A stretch of 64,000 nucleotides of DNA from Anaerolineae bacterium (lineage in GTDB: Bacteria > Chloroflexota > Anaerolineae > Promineifilales > Promineifilaceae), in NCBI GenBank assembly GCA_030425205.1, contig JAUIAP010000031.1, positions 1 to 64,000 of the forward strand, read 5' to 3'. Below the pieces are notes generated by a model, which worked only from the letters and a program-made list of their open reading frames with translations, had not been told where the DNA came from and did no database searches. Position 1 is the stretch's first letter. Every line of letters begins with the position of its first letter. The position numbers and the translations under genes were made by a program. Below, piece after piece: positions 51,201-58,083 of this stretch.

Positions 51201-51328
51201 CCTTTGTTGACGATGATCCGAAATCGGCCGAAATTATTGCGAAAGTCATGATGCTTGCACGGGATGAAAAGATAAAAGACCCGACCATACTGCAACAAAT
51301 ACAAACAAGAGTCAGAGAAATCCCATAA
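48212..51328 (+). CDS. DUF5724/DUF4132/DUF7737-type large protein
   Basis: This 1038-residue soluble protein starts at a GTG with no gap after the preceding stop, implying translational coupling. The N-terminal 550 residues are helical, HEAT-like, with Trp-rich motifs and a Cys cluster (RCTCQICQ). A central region (LQWAMEQHAVADLAQGAVAVTI ... VTLSIDFLGEPQLAV) fits DUF4132. A C-terminal part beginning 'FKQIFRELYVVTPAEL' and ending 'GGYLCIVPVSRQRRGRIFLPFVDDDP' fits the last domain of this family. MolR-like DUF4132 proteins have no firmly established activity. No signal peptide, membrane helix or ATPase motif is visible. Six TCGGCCGA copies occur in the gene. Confidence 0.7.
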   Translation: MNGEATLGLYDPRQRTSVVPPRALRLPAQGSSSATLIRSLNNLIEQHSETPIRFQNWRGETIEKRLTEQIGHAGNFPRVDYHRERAANVANFPLAEVWLEWWAGQSADLREPNDFGLYRLTALLFATDHFSHRSQVPSWIREIIRLTVGETDGTMQQSTHRRVAIRVVEWLCYLVDPHPILDTLLDLAEQANQLAQIPPLDERGESLFSVNKHWQFWLRLLARHRQQQPNRWQDRHHIRYWQLLHWLDQPEPHYHRCWPDFETLIQALVRGAANEHDLYDQLIGRCTCQICQTDENAHRFLRDLDNASQRHPNTKKFPLSDHLYVQTAVENIRRRVVELERQRDEIATAASSILHRLSDTGGIETMLPIVAALGNKTLVHGWTAERESRAATFAHLIRASSPRPNDTIPAFITAVQEYDIQPKQLLRIALFAPQWARHIEAVIGWPKLAEAVWWLHAHLASGGWQGEEISDVQVAEIRKRTVLTDKERLAGAVDVAWFWRVYHVLGAERWAQINKLAKYTATSGGHKRAQLFADALLGKLDEIALLDRVIKKRYQDGVRAIGLLPLPDAERDEVLLRRYLALQNFLKSDRKIGSQRRANEKQAVEIGLANLARTAGYLDPQRLQWAMEQHAVADLAQGAVAVTIEETTVTLSIDFLGEPQLAVNKNGRTLKNIPAKLKKQPAVMQLIERRKTLRQQVRRMRQTLEAMMVRGEMVRGAELQPLFGHPLLQPLLEDLLFVSDDGVGYVEGTQLVDYAGEWVAFSAETSLRIAHPHDLYLRGDWHLWQRDCFRRERIQPFKQIFRELYVVTPAELTAGTHSARYAGQLVYAGQASALLGSKGWVVTFNEPARRSFPEKDLTVWLNTSSGYYFDSSGTLTLDTLHFTRQSDHASVPLADVPARIFSTVMRDLDLVVSVAHAGGVDPEATVSTVELRGQMVMESAELLKLTNVHVDGNRVWIDGSRNRYTVHLGSGVIHQQPGGYLCIVPVSRQRRGRIFLPFVDDDPKSAEIIAKVMMLARDEKIKDPTILQQIQTRVREIP

Positions 51329-51355
51329 AAGCACGGCAAACAATTTCCGACTAGC

Positions 51356-52543
51356 TCATCCGTGTAACCACCCTGCCCAGAAAACGACAGTGCCATTCTG
51401 CTGAGCGTGCAGATAGATGTCGTTATTTCGGCCGAAAACCCGCCCCGCCTGCTTGCCGTCGGTAAAGAAAAGCCGTCGAATCTGCCCGTTGCTGTTCCCC
51501 TGCGTCCCATAATTCGCAAGGTCTTGCTTGAGTTTGTGATTCAACCGCTTGCGCTTTCCTGTGAGGCGTGCGTAACGAGTTGTGTTGTAGCTGTTCGGCA
51601 AACGGATAGCGGTATAGCTTGCGCCTGCCCTGCCCTGTTTGCCTTGTCGGTCAGTAAATGTAAATGCCGCACGACCATGCTGCCATGCCGTTTCTTGGTC
51701 ACCAGCATCGGTGACGAGCGAAAAGTTAGCGACGCGCTCGGTATTGTGTACGTCGTCATAGTGACGTTGTGTTCGTTCTGGCACGCCAGTTACTTTATTT
51801 AATGTTGCGCGTGAGATGGGGCTAGATTCCCGCCCACAGTGAAAGGCGGTATAAAAAGCATTGCGCACCTCACCCATTGTGCCTAATAGCTCTTGGACGG
51901 GTAATTGAATCTCATCACCTGAGAAGTGGGTCACGCCGAGATGACGTGCGACGCGGATATTGCCATAGAGCCATAATCGACCGAAATCATCTCGCTCCCA
52001 AAACACACCCTTCCCTGCATTCAAAATCTGCCGCAAACGTCGCCAGCCAACGATGCGCAATGGCGAAGATTTGTCCGTGAGCTGTTGGCGTAGCTCATCA
52101 ATAGTTAACCAACCGCGTCCGTGTTCGTCTAAGAAACGTGCGAGGAGCCAAATTCGGCCGATGGCCGCCACCTCATTTTTCAAGCAGGCGACCAACAAAG
52201 ATGGATGAACAGAGCATGTTTGAACCCGTTCAGACTCGCTGGGACCCTTAGATATATCCGCCGCTACCGCGTCTTCATTGACGGGCGTGACTGTCAACGC
52301 AATCTGAGGCTTAGATTGTGGTGGAACGCGATTTGGCTGAGTCGGGATGCGGTCACTGCTCCACCCTAAATGGGGTGGCAGGCGTGATGGGACTGGTGTT
52401 TCGGTTGCGACAACCGAAATCGTCTGAGCTAAATTGCCCCGTTGTTGCTGCAACTGTTCACGTAATCTATGAAGCTGTGCGTTGGCAACGGTTAGACCAC
52501 CTGCGCTATTGACAGCGTTAACCAACCGTGATATGTTTCCCAC
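51356..52543 (-). CDS. Winged-helix replication-like protein of a plasmid-type element
   Basis: The frame is open from a TTG at 52591. A GTG at 52543 with AGGAAA eight bases upstream is a better start, giving about 395 residues. The N-terminal part is a Gln-rich helix plus a disordered Pro/Ser stretch. The middle (VACLKNEVAAIGRIWLLARFLDEHGRGWLTIDELRQQLT) reads as a winged helix. The second half has 'EVRNAFYTAFHCGRESSPISRATLNKVTGVPERTQRHYDDV', a second HTH, and a basic C-terminal region. Such two-HTH proteins beside ParA modules are often replication initiators or their regulators. That role is inferred from context. No HUH or primase motif is seen. Confidence 0.5.
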   Translation of the reverse strand: MGNISRLVNAVNSAGGLTVANAQLHRLREQLQQQRGNLAQTISVVATETPVPSRLPPHLGWSSDRIPTQPNRVPPQSKPQIALTVTPVNEDAVAADISKGPSESERVQTCSVHPSLLVACLKNEVAAIGRIWLLARFLDEHGRGWLTIDELRQQLTDKSSPLRIVGWRRLRQILNAGKGVFWERDDFGRLWLYGNIRVARHLGVTHFSGDEIQLPVQELLGTMGEVRNAFYTAFHCGRESSPISRATLNKVTGVPERTQRHYDDVHNTERVANFSLVTDAGDQETAWQHGRAAFTFTDRQGKQGRAGASYTAIRLPNSYNTTRYARLTGKRKRLNHKLKQDLANYGTQGNSNGQIRRLFFTDGKQAGRVFGRNNDIYLHAQQNGTVVFWAGWLHG

Positions 52544-52658
52544 GATATAAGTTTCCTGATGGAGAGGTACAACATCCCCCTCCCCAATCAAGAGGCTCTT
52601 GTTAGACAGTTCAGAGATTGCCGCTCATTACTGTCAATCTATATAAGACTATTTTCGG

Positions 52659-52681
52659 AGACCAACACGGTTGGTCTTTTT
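52659..52681 (+). terminator. Rho-independent terminator on the plus strand
   Basis: AGACCAAC and GTTGGTCT form an 8-bp perfect stem with a 3-base loop, followed by five T. There is no plus-strand gene before it between 51328 and 52659. It could end a short RNA made opposite the start of the replication-like gene. Confidence 0.65.
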
Positions 52682-52941
52682 CACTTTTAGGGCATTTACC
52701 CTAAAGACAGCCTAAACTGCCTATCACTACCTATGACTTTTAACAGCATAAACAGTGATAGATCGTTTAGGGAAAGGATGTTTTTCAAATTTGGATGCAA
52801 TCATGCTCCATTTCCTTCTGAAATATTCAGTTGTGGATAAAAGAATGGGGCTAAAAAGCGAACGCTTCTTGAGTGGGTTGCAACGAATACACGAAATAGT
52901 ATAATTCTTTGCAGAAGAGTTATATTTTTTAACCCCCCATA

Positions 52942-52984
52942 AAAAGCCCCGTGATTTCCGTCGAAAGAGTATCATGGGGCTTTT
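52942..52984. terminator. Bidirectional terminator-like hairpin
   Basis: Arms 52942-52955 and 52971-52984 (AAAAGCCCC... and ...GGGGCTTTT) form 14 pairs, one of them G-T, with a 15-base loop. T-tracts are built into both strands. Confidence 0.6.
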
Positions 52985-53068
52985 GCCCTTATATCCAAAA
53001 TTTAGATCAAGATTATAAACAAAGATCGGAGATTTAGCGAAGATCAAAATCATTTTGCTGTCCCCAAA

Positions 53069-53245
53069 TTAGCTGACCTGTCTTGCTAGATGGTTAATGC
53101 CAGCGAGTGTCGCGCCGTAAAAAAGTGTACGTGGTCGTTTGGGAACTTGGCTAAAATCAAAGTGGCCGATGTGCTCATGCATGACAAATCTAGATTCGTC
53201 GGCACATTGAAGACGCGAGCGTAATCCCCGTAGGCGCACATTCAC
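53069..53245 (-). CDS. Short hypothetical ORF, 58 residues
   Basis: A GTG at 53245 preceded by AGGGG opens a 58-residue frame whose sequence looks protein-like: LRSRLQCADESRFVMHEHIGHFDFSQVPKRPRTLFYGATLAGINHLARQVS. The frame is closed by stops on both sides. No family is recognised. It could be a small gene of the plasmid-like segment or a fragment of a longer lost gene. It lies downstream of the antirepressor operon and past that operon's terminator. Confidence 0.3.
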   Translation of the reverse strand: MNVRLRGLRSRLQCADESRFVMHEHIGHFDFSQVPKRPRTLFYGATLAGINHLARQVS

Positions 53246-53299
53246 TCAACCCCTCACATGATTTCATTGATACTTGAGAAGTTTTATACCCAAACTAAA

Positions 53300-53332
53300 A
53301 CGACTGCAAGAATCTCAGTTCCTAGCAGTCGT
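53300..53332 (-). terminator. Terminator of the parA-RHH-antirepressor operon
   Basis: ACGACTGC (53300-53307) pairs with GCAGTCGT (53325-53332). On the minus strand the stem is followed by TTTAGTTT. It lies 80 bp beyond the antirepressor stop. Confidence 0.55.
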
Positions 53333-53410
53333 AATAATTTGATTCGATTTTTTTGATGAGAAGGGATGGTCAATCGCAGAAAGCTGGCAACATTTTGTCA
53401 GCTGGTTGAA

Positions 53411-54220
53411 TTAAAAAGGGGACTCTACATCTGTCAGTGATTGCAGCCATTGGTTCAGCCAATTAAGTGCATCCTCAAATTTATTAACAGGTAGTGTTTT
53501 ATAGCTGTTGATACTGTACCGGCGATAAAGTTCGCCATAGACACCCCCGTACTCATTTCTGCCCGAACGCTTCCCTAGCTCAACCGCGATTGCCTTGACA
53601 GCTTGGCTAATTTGCATCGCTTGATCTGGTGTAATATGACGATCTGGGTGGCCTAACTGATTTTCGATCAGTTCGAGCCTTTGTTCATGACTAGATAGGC
53701 GGCCTTCATGATTGTTTAGCTGAGATTCCAAAAGAAGCTGTTGACGCGCCATTTTCATAATGGCATTTGCCATTTTATAGGCTTGAGCAGCGGGTGAATC
53801 CCCTTCTAGTAGTTCTAAGAAAGTGGGTTCTGATGTCAAACCTCCCTCTTGGAACGCTTCATTCAGCACTTCATAGCATTCACGTTGATAGCGAACAAGT
53901 TTGTCAGTGACCTCTGGTTTGACACGACTTGCATTAATGCCAAACAAGAAGCCACTGATGTATTTTAGGGGTAGGCATAGTTTGTTTGGATTACCCCCTA
54001 GGGAGTTTGTTGCCGTTACGGCAACAATCCTCACCTCTTCCGCTAAAACGAGGTCACGGCGCATTCGTCGCGTTTGTGCTGCCCAGTCGACGCCGAGTAA
54101 CTCGCAGATCGGCCGAACTGGAACATATACCTCCCCATTCTCCAATCGGACAGCGACGATTTGATCATCGTAAAATGAAACAGTCTTTTGGTCAACGGGT
54201 ACAATTGCATTATTACTCAT
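53411..54220 (-). CDS. Phage-type antirepressor (P22_AR_N and ORF6C domains)
   Basis: This 269-residue protein has an N-terminal domain with 'VSFYDDQIVAVRLENGEVYVPVRPICELLGVDW' and 'LVLAEEVRIVAVTATNSLGG', ending 'CLPLKYISGFLFGINASRVKP', which is the P22 antirepressor N-terminal (BRO-like) domain. A coiled-coil linker at about 145-190 follows (LLLESQLNNHEGRLSSHEQRLELIENQL). The C-terminal domain 'ITPDQAMQISQAVKAIAVELG' to 'YGELYRRYSINSYKTLP' matches ORF6C. These proteins relieve phage or plasmid repressors. The gene is 35 bp downstream of the ribbon-helix-helix gene, same strand, which marks the cluster as mobile-element derived. Confidence 0.85.
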   Translation of the reverse strand: MSNNAIVPVDQKTVSFYDDQIVAVRLENGEVYVPVRPICELLGVDWAAQTRRMRRDLVLAEEVRIVAVTATNSLGGNPNKLCLPLKYISGFLFGINASRVKPEVTDKLVRYQRECYEVLNEAFQEGGLTSEPTFLELLEGDSPAAQAYKMANAIMKMARQQLLLESQLNNHEGRLSSHEQRLELIENQLGHPDRHITPDQAMQISQAVKAIAVELGKRSGRNEYGGVYGELYRRYSINSYKTLPVNKFEDALNWLNQWLQSLTDVESPF

Positions 54221-54255
54221 AGCTTTCTCTTCACGGTGTATAGCGAACTGTCAAA

Positions 54256-54624
54256 TTATGATGGATCATAGCGATGGCGAATTTCTTGCGTTGTGGGTGG
54301 CTGCACCCCATTTTCAACGGCCTCGATGCCCATATCAACAAACCAGCGAATTAAATCGTTTTTTGACAAGCTTAATTGGGCGGCTAGCTGTTCAATGCTA
54401 TCGAGTTGTTCAGGGCGATAGGTAAATGATCGCCGAATAAATTTACCAGCGACAGTTGATTGCTTACCCGTCGCGCGAGCGGTGCGCCTGCGATCCGTGC
54501 TACTTTCAGCTAATGCACTGCGATAGTTCTTTGTACGTCCTTCACGCTTGCTGGGCGAACTCTTTCTGGGTTTATCCTTGATTGTATCTAAGTCATCAAA
54601 TAGGTCATTTAGTGGGTCGCTCAT
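54256..54624 (-). CDS. Ribbon-helix-helix DNA-binding protein, ParA partner
   Basis: This 122-residue protein has a basic, disordered N-terminal 65 residues (Lys/Arg/Ser-rich) and a C-terminal ribbon-helix-helix: 'FIRRSFTYRPEQLDSIEQLAAQLSLSKNDLIRWFVDMGIEAVENG'. Its ATG overlaps the parA stop (ATGA), the classical arrangement of a small centromere-binding protein behind a plasmid ParA. Type Ib plasmid partition uses exactly such RHH proteins in place of ParB. The repeat block just upstream of parA (55436-55600) is the natural binding site, both as centromere and as operator. Confidence 0.75.
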   Translation of the reverse strand: MSDPLNDLFDDLDTIKDKPRKSSPSKREGRTKNYRSALAESSTDRRRTARATGKQSTVAGKFIRRSFTYRPEQLDSIEQLAAQLSLSKNDLIRWFVDMGIEAVENGVQPPTTQEIRHRYDPS

Positions 54625-55433
54625 GTGCTGTGTATCCTGTCGATAAGTTCTTGATATGCTTTTGCAGCCGCGGAATTTGGACGGTATTCAAAGATTGTTT
54701 GCCCCTCAACGGCAGGAGCTTGCTCAAAAACAGTCGAACGTGGAATGGGTGTGGCAACTGTTGCCTTGCCATAGTGCGTTCTTAGCGCCTCTAAGACAGA
54801 GCGTGCGATAGTGAGGCGCTTGTCGTAGAAGGTCGGCAAAATGCAGTTGATTTGAATGTCAATGCCATATGATTGTGCGTCCAGAATATCATTGGTGTGA
54901 CGTGCTGTTCCGACCTCGCCTAGAAAATCTGTCTTGACAGGAACAATTGCCTCATCTGCTAACCGATAGACGGAGTCTGAAAAGACGTCAAGTGTCGGTG
55001 GACAATCAATCACGACATAATTAAATAAATCTCGCACAAACCCTAATTTTTCATTGAGAACATTCTCAATCGGCGTCGCCTTTCGACCCCCAATGGCGGA
55101 CTTAATCATCAGTTCACCCTTCGCTTCGGCCAATGTGTCATTGGAAGGTAGAACAAAGAGATTTGGTCTGGGAAATCCTTCATCAGCACGATCGGCCGAA
55201 ATAACACAATCCCTAAACTCTGCACGATCGAGTAATAAGTCAGCGAGATCACGTTTGCGTAGTTCAAGCTTGAGCGATGTCGCTACATTACCCTGTGGAT
55301 CGAAATCGATCAGTAAAACCCTGCCCCCACTATCAGCGATCTTTTGAGCTAATCCATGTGCAACCGTAATTGCCGTTGTCGTCTTGCCCACCCCACCCTT
55401 GCGATTGGCTACTGCGAAAATCCTTTTTGACAT
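54621..55433 (-). CDS. parA: ParA-family partition ATPase
   Basis: This 270-residue protein has a deviant Walker A with signature Lys, RKGGVGKTTT (Lys12 and Lys17), 'RVLLIDFDPQGN' and 'YVVIDCPPTLD'. These are the standard motifs of ParA/Soj ATPases that move DNA along the nucleoid. There is no N-terminal HTH, so it is the small type-Ib form, which agrees with the RHH partner overlapping its 3' end. No Shine-Dalgarno sequence precedes the ATG. Instead the tandem TGGATTCA repeats end three bases before it, so binding there would block expression directly. Confidence 0.92.
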   Translation of the reverse strand: MSKRIFAVANRKGGVGKTTTAITVAHGLAQKIADSGGRVLLIDFDPQGNVATSLKLELRKRDLADLLLDRAEFRDCVISADRADEGFPRPNLFVLPSNDTLAEAKGELMIKSAIGGRKATPIENVLNEKLGFVRDLFNYVVIDCPPTLDVFSDSVYRLADEAIVPVKTDFLGEVGTARHTNDILDAQSYGIDIQINCILPTFYDKRLTIARSVLEALRTHYGKATVATPIPRSTVFEQAPAVEGQTIFEYRPNSAAAKAYQELIDRIHST

Positions 55434-55435
55434 GC

Positions 55436-55600
55436 TTTGAATCCATTTGAATCCATGTTGGATGTTTACTTACCCACTATGGATGTTATTGCATCTAACT
55501 ATGGAGAAGAATAACACAAGTATGCTTCTTTGCCAATAATGAATCAATATGGATGTTTAGTAATTCAATGTGGATGTCTATTGGATTCATTTGGATTCAC
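55436..55600. repeat. Iteron-like block upstream of parA
   Basis: Tandem decamers TTTGAATCCA (55436-55445, 55446-55455) face, in inverted orientation, tandem TTGGATTCAT/C (55581-55590, 55591-55600). Between them are four GGATGT copies in one orientation (55460, 55481, 55551, 55572), most preceded by AT or TG and followed by T. The whole block is 165 bp, is A+T-rich and abuts the parA start. It is best read as the centromere/operator of the ParA-RHH system, or as replication iterons. Confidence 0.7.
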
Positions 55601-55834
55601 TTTCGCATTGTTGCTAATAATTGGGGGAATTATGGATACGGTCTGACGTGCAATGCTGCTTCCTCTAAACCATTGACTATCTTTACTCGCAGCTAACCAC
55701 GCAACCGCACCGTCAATGACCATTTCTAACGGGGCAGGTGGGTTGTTGGGTAGTTTGTCAAAGAGAACCTTGTTCAAATTCGCTACATGCCAAATACACT
55801 TTTGTTCGTCAGAGAATGTCCGATCGCCATCCAT
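55565..55834 (-). CDS. Doubtful short ORF overlapping the iteron block
   Basis: An 89-residue frame with a protein-like start (MDGDRTFSDEQKCIWHVANLNKVLFDKLP). Its last ten residues are simply the translation of the TGGATTCA repeats. There is no ribosome site worth naming and no family. It lies directly upstream of parA on the same strand, so it might be a short leader gene of the partition operon. I keep it only as a low-confidence entry. Confidence 0.25.
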   Translation of the reverse strand: MDGDRTFSDEQKCIWHVANLNKVLFDKLPNNPPAPLEMVIDGAVAWLAASKDSQWFRGSSIARQTVSIIPPIISNNAKVNPNESNRHPH

Positions 55835-55855
55835 CGTGGAAACAGAATATGAACA

Positions 55856-55871
55856 TGTTTCACGCGAAACA
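55856..55871. promoter_or_regulatory. parS-like ParB-binding site
   Basis: TGTTTCACGCGAAACA matches the canonical chromosomal parS TGTTTCACGTGAAACA at 15 of 16 positions. It lies 422 bp upstream of the parA start. The chance of such a match in 64 kb is very low. It would be bound by the host's ParB-CTP clamp, since no ParB gene is in the window. Confidence 0.7.
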
Positions 55872-56104
55872 TTTCTGAGCGAAATTAAATTAAGTATGAT
55901 GTTTGTGTCCTATCAATCCGTTCTGGCAGCTTACGCGAATCGGCCAATAGATAACTGACAACACCACCGCTTTGACAAGATAAAGCCCCCATTGTGCATA
56001 ATGACAATTCAATGCCAAGTTCAAGGCATTTTCACGTATACTAAATTGCGTGGACTTCACGACGAACGATTAGATTTAACACGTTGAATTTACTTGGAAC
56101 CGAT

Positions 56105-57439
56105 ATGATGTCACTAGAAAAAAGATGTGTGCTGATGGTCATTGGGTTATGCTGTTTTCTCATGGCGTGTGGCGGCGTGTCCAGCGACAGTGCCGTGACA
56201 GTTGCGGTCACCGCGACAGTACAGACTGCTACGACACCTGAAACAACTCCCACGACGCATGCACAATCCGCCAGCCCAACCGCTACAACACAGTTTGTAG
56301 ATGACAAAGCGACGACTCAGCCGTTACACCAAGTGAGCTTAGTTGAATTTCCAAACGCTGGCTCCATCGATTTCACATTTAGCGGGGAGGGACATGTCTA
56401 TGTCGTGTACGGACAGGAAAGTGATCTCTATGTGACCCAATCGGATGATGGAGGTGCGACCTTTAGTGAACCAGTCGTTGCCACCGATGTGAGTAATGTG
56501 TTTGTCTACCCACTGGAAAGACCCGCGATTGCGGTCGGGGCAGACGGACAGATTCATGTGGCATGGCCTGAGGATAACTTTCCCAATCGGATTTGGTATG
56601 CAGTATCGGCCGATGATGGACAAACATTTAGCCCCTCCATACCGTTGAGTCAGCCGGGACAAGAAACGGTCTTGGTGCGACTCCTGTTAGGCTCGAATGA
56701 TTCTCCATTTGCCTTTTGGCTGCAAAACAGCGGATTGTCGTTTGCCAAGAGCGAGGAGGACGCTGCCGGCTTCCTGCCAGACCGCGTCATCGACGAGCAG
56801 ACGTGCGACTGCTGCCACCCGCAACCGCAATGGCTAAATGGTGAGTTGGTGATCGCCTATCGCAATCTGGTCATTGACGAAGATGGCCGACATATCCGCG
56901 ACATCTATCTGGTCAAATCAGTGGACGGCGGCGAGACGTTTGCGGAACCGGTTCGCATCAGCGATGCCCCTTGGTATATCGCGTCATGTCCGTTTTCTGG
57001 TCCCTCGATGGTGGCAGATGGGGATGGGACGCTGTATGTTAGTTGGATGGATGGGCGCAACGATAGCGCGGGTGACTTCAGTCAGACGGATATTTGGCTG
57101 GCAAGTTCGGCCGATGGGGGTCAAACATTCTCCGCAAATCGGCGCATCAACCAAACCACAGACGTTTACAACAATTTGCCATCTATCGCAGTGGACGCGA
57201 CGGTACGGTTGCACTTTCTCTGGCAGGCACGCGAGGCAAAACGCGACGTTCTCTACTACACCACCTCAAGCGATGGCGGTGAGACGATTGCACCAGCCCA
57301 AGTGCTGGTCGATAGTCGTGATAATGCTGGCAGACGACCAACCAACGCTACCTTGTACGTCAGTTCAGAAGGGGTTGTCTACGCTAGTTGGGTTGATAGG
57401 GCAGGCGGCTATTTCGCTAGTTGGCAAACAGGTGAATAA
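56105..57439 (+). CDS. BNR/sialidase-fold lipoprotein with Cys-x-Cys-Cys motif
   Basis: This protein has about 444 residues from the ATG at 56105. A TTG at 56084 is possible but would lengthen the signal. Lipobox FLMAC gives Cys22, followed by a long Thr/Ala/Ser-rich linker. The body has several Asp-box blades: 'SDDGGATFSEP', 'SADDGQTFSPS', 'SVDGGETFAEP', 'SADGGQTFSAN' and 'SSDGGETIAPA', a sialidase-like propeller without evident catalytic Arg triad. A 'TCDCCHP' cluster lies in the middle. The next gene, ten bases on, is a thioredoxin-like TlpA, which may act on these cysteines or on a metal bound by them. Likely an extracellular binding or redox protein. Confidence 0.8.
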   Translation: MMSLEKRCVLMVIGLCCFLMACGGVSSDSAVTVAVTATVQTATTPETTPTTHAQSASPTATTQFVDDKATTQPLHQVSLVEFPNAGSIDFTFSGEGHVYVVYGQESDLYVTQSDDGGATFSEPVVATDVSNVFVYPLERPAIAVGADGQIHVAWPEDNFPNRIWYAVSADDGQTFSPSIPLSQPGQETVLVRLLLGSNDSPFAFWLQNSGLSFAKSEEDAAGFLPDRVIDEQTCDCCHPQPQWLNGELVIAYRNLVIDEDGRHIRDIYLVKSVDGGETFAEPVRISDAPWYIASCPFSGPSMVADGDGTLYVSWMDGRNDSAGDFSQTDIWLASSADGGQTFSANRRINQTTDVYNNLPSIAVDATVRLHFLWQAREAKRDVLYYTTSSDGGETIAPAQVLVDSRDNAGRRPTNATLYVSSEGVVYASWVDRAGGYFASWQTGE

Positions 57440-57448
57440 GGGGGCGTG

Positions 57449-57922
57449 ATGAGACGACTTGGCTGGATCTACATGATGATACTTTTGGTGGCTTGCAGCG
57501 CGAGTGAGCCACAAACTCAACGCGACTTACCCCTGCAAACATTAAGCGGTGAACAAAGCAACCTCAGCGACTACGCGGGACAGGTGGTGATCGTCAATTT
57601 TTGGGCGACGTGGTGTGCGCCGTGTCGCGTTGAAATGCCAGAATTAGATGCCTTCTATCGCGCACACCAAGAGGAGGGGGTGGTGGTGCTGGCGGTCAAT
57701 GCGGGTGAATCTGTCAAGCGCGTCCAAGCGTACATCGATCAGGAAGGCTATCGCTTCCCCGTGCTGCTCGACGCAGATGAAGCGGTTGCCGACTACTTTG
57801 GCGGTGTGCGCGGGATGCCAACGACGTTTGTTCTCAATCGGCACGGTGAGATCGCGTATCAACACATCGGTCCGCTTGACCAAGCCATTCTCTCCGAGCA
57901 GGTGTTCCCATTGCTTCCGTAA
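57449..57922 (+). CDS. TlpA/ResA-type thioredoxin-like lipoprotein
   Basis: This 157-residue protein has lipobox LVAC (Cys16). The thioredoxin fold has VVIVNFWATWCAPC, active-site Cys56 and Cys59, then 'PELDAFYRAHQEEGVVVLAVNAGE', and the cis-Pro in 'GGVRGMPTTFVLNRHGEI'. It reduces disulfides outside the membrane, typically for cytochrome c or copper-protein maturation. GTG at 57446 or ATG at 57449 can both start it. GGGGG stands just before. It forms a pair with the Cys-x-Cys-Cys lipoprotein upstream. Confidence 0.9.
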   Translation: MRRLGWIYMMILLVACSASEPQTQRDLPLQTLSGEQSNLSDYAGQVVIVNFWATWCAPCRVEMPELDAFYRAHQEEGVVVLAVNAGESVKRVQAYIDQEGYRFPVLLDADEAVADYFGGVRGMPTTFVLNRHGEIAYQHIGPLDQAILSEQVFPLLP

Positions 57923-57927
57923 TATAG

Positions 57928-58056
57928 TCCGAACTACACGGTGATGAAGCCAGAGCGCGTGGTGGTGATTTAGATGAGGTTATTCACGAGGCTGCGCTGA
58001 TGCTTCAAGGGATGCGTGAGGTGCGGCTGGCGTATGAAGCGAACCGTACCGAGTAA
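57928..58056 (+). pseudogene. Gene fragment, helical C-terminus without a start
   Basis: From a TAG at about 57925 to TAA 58054-58056 the frame encodes 'GGDLDEVIHEAALMLQGMREVRLAYEANRTE', a regular amphipathic helix. There is no start codon or ribosome site before it. It looks like the last 40 residues of a lost gene, but chance cannot be excluded. Confidence 0.25.
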
Positions 58057-58083
58057 AAAACAGTAAAATCTGGAGCGACAACG

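Larger units (their letters stand above)
52544..53068. other. AT-rich intergenic region of the plasmid-like segment
   Basis: About 525 bp with no credible gene. It contains the plus-strand terminator at 52659-52681, a 7-bp hairpin TTTAGGG...CCCTAAA at 52686-52705, and the large bidirectional hairpin at 52942-52984. Base composition is visibly more A+T-rich than in the neighbouring genes. A minus-strand frame at 52727-53053 is interrupted by the large hairpin and has a random composition. The position between a replication-like gene and partition genes makes it a candidate replication-control or origin region, but I found no DnaA-box cluster. Confidence 0.4.

Noticed and set aside
48212-51328. 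Naming the DUF4132-type gene as a known phage-defence system
   Set aside because: I know of no firm activity for the family, and there is no nuclease, ATPase or membrane motif here to support it.
52727-53053. 108-residue minus-strand ORF in the A+T-rich spacer
   Set aside because: It contains the bidirectional terminator hairpin at 52942-52984, has a low-complexity composition and no ribosome site. Chance open frame.
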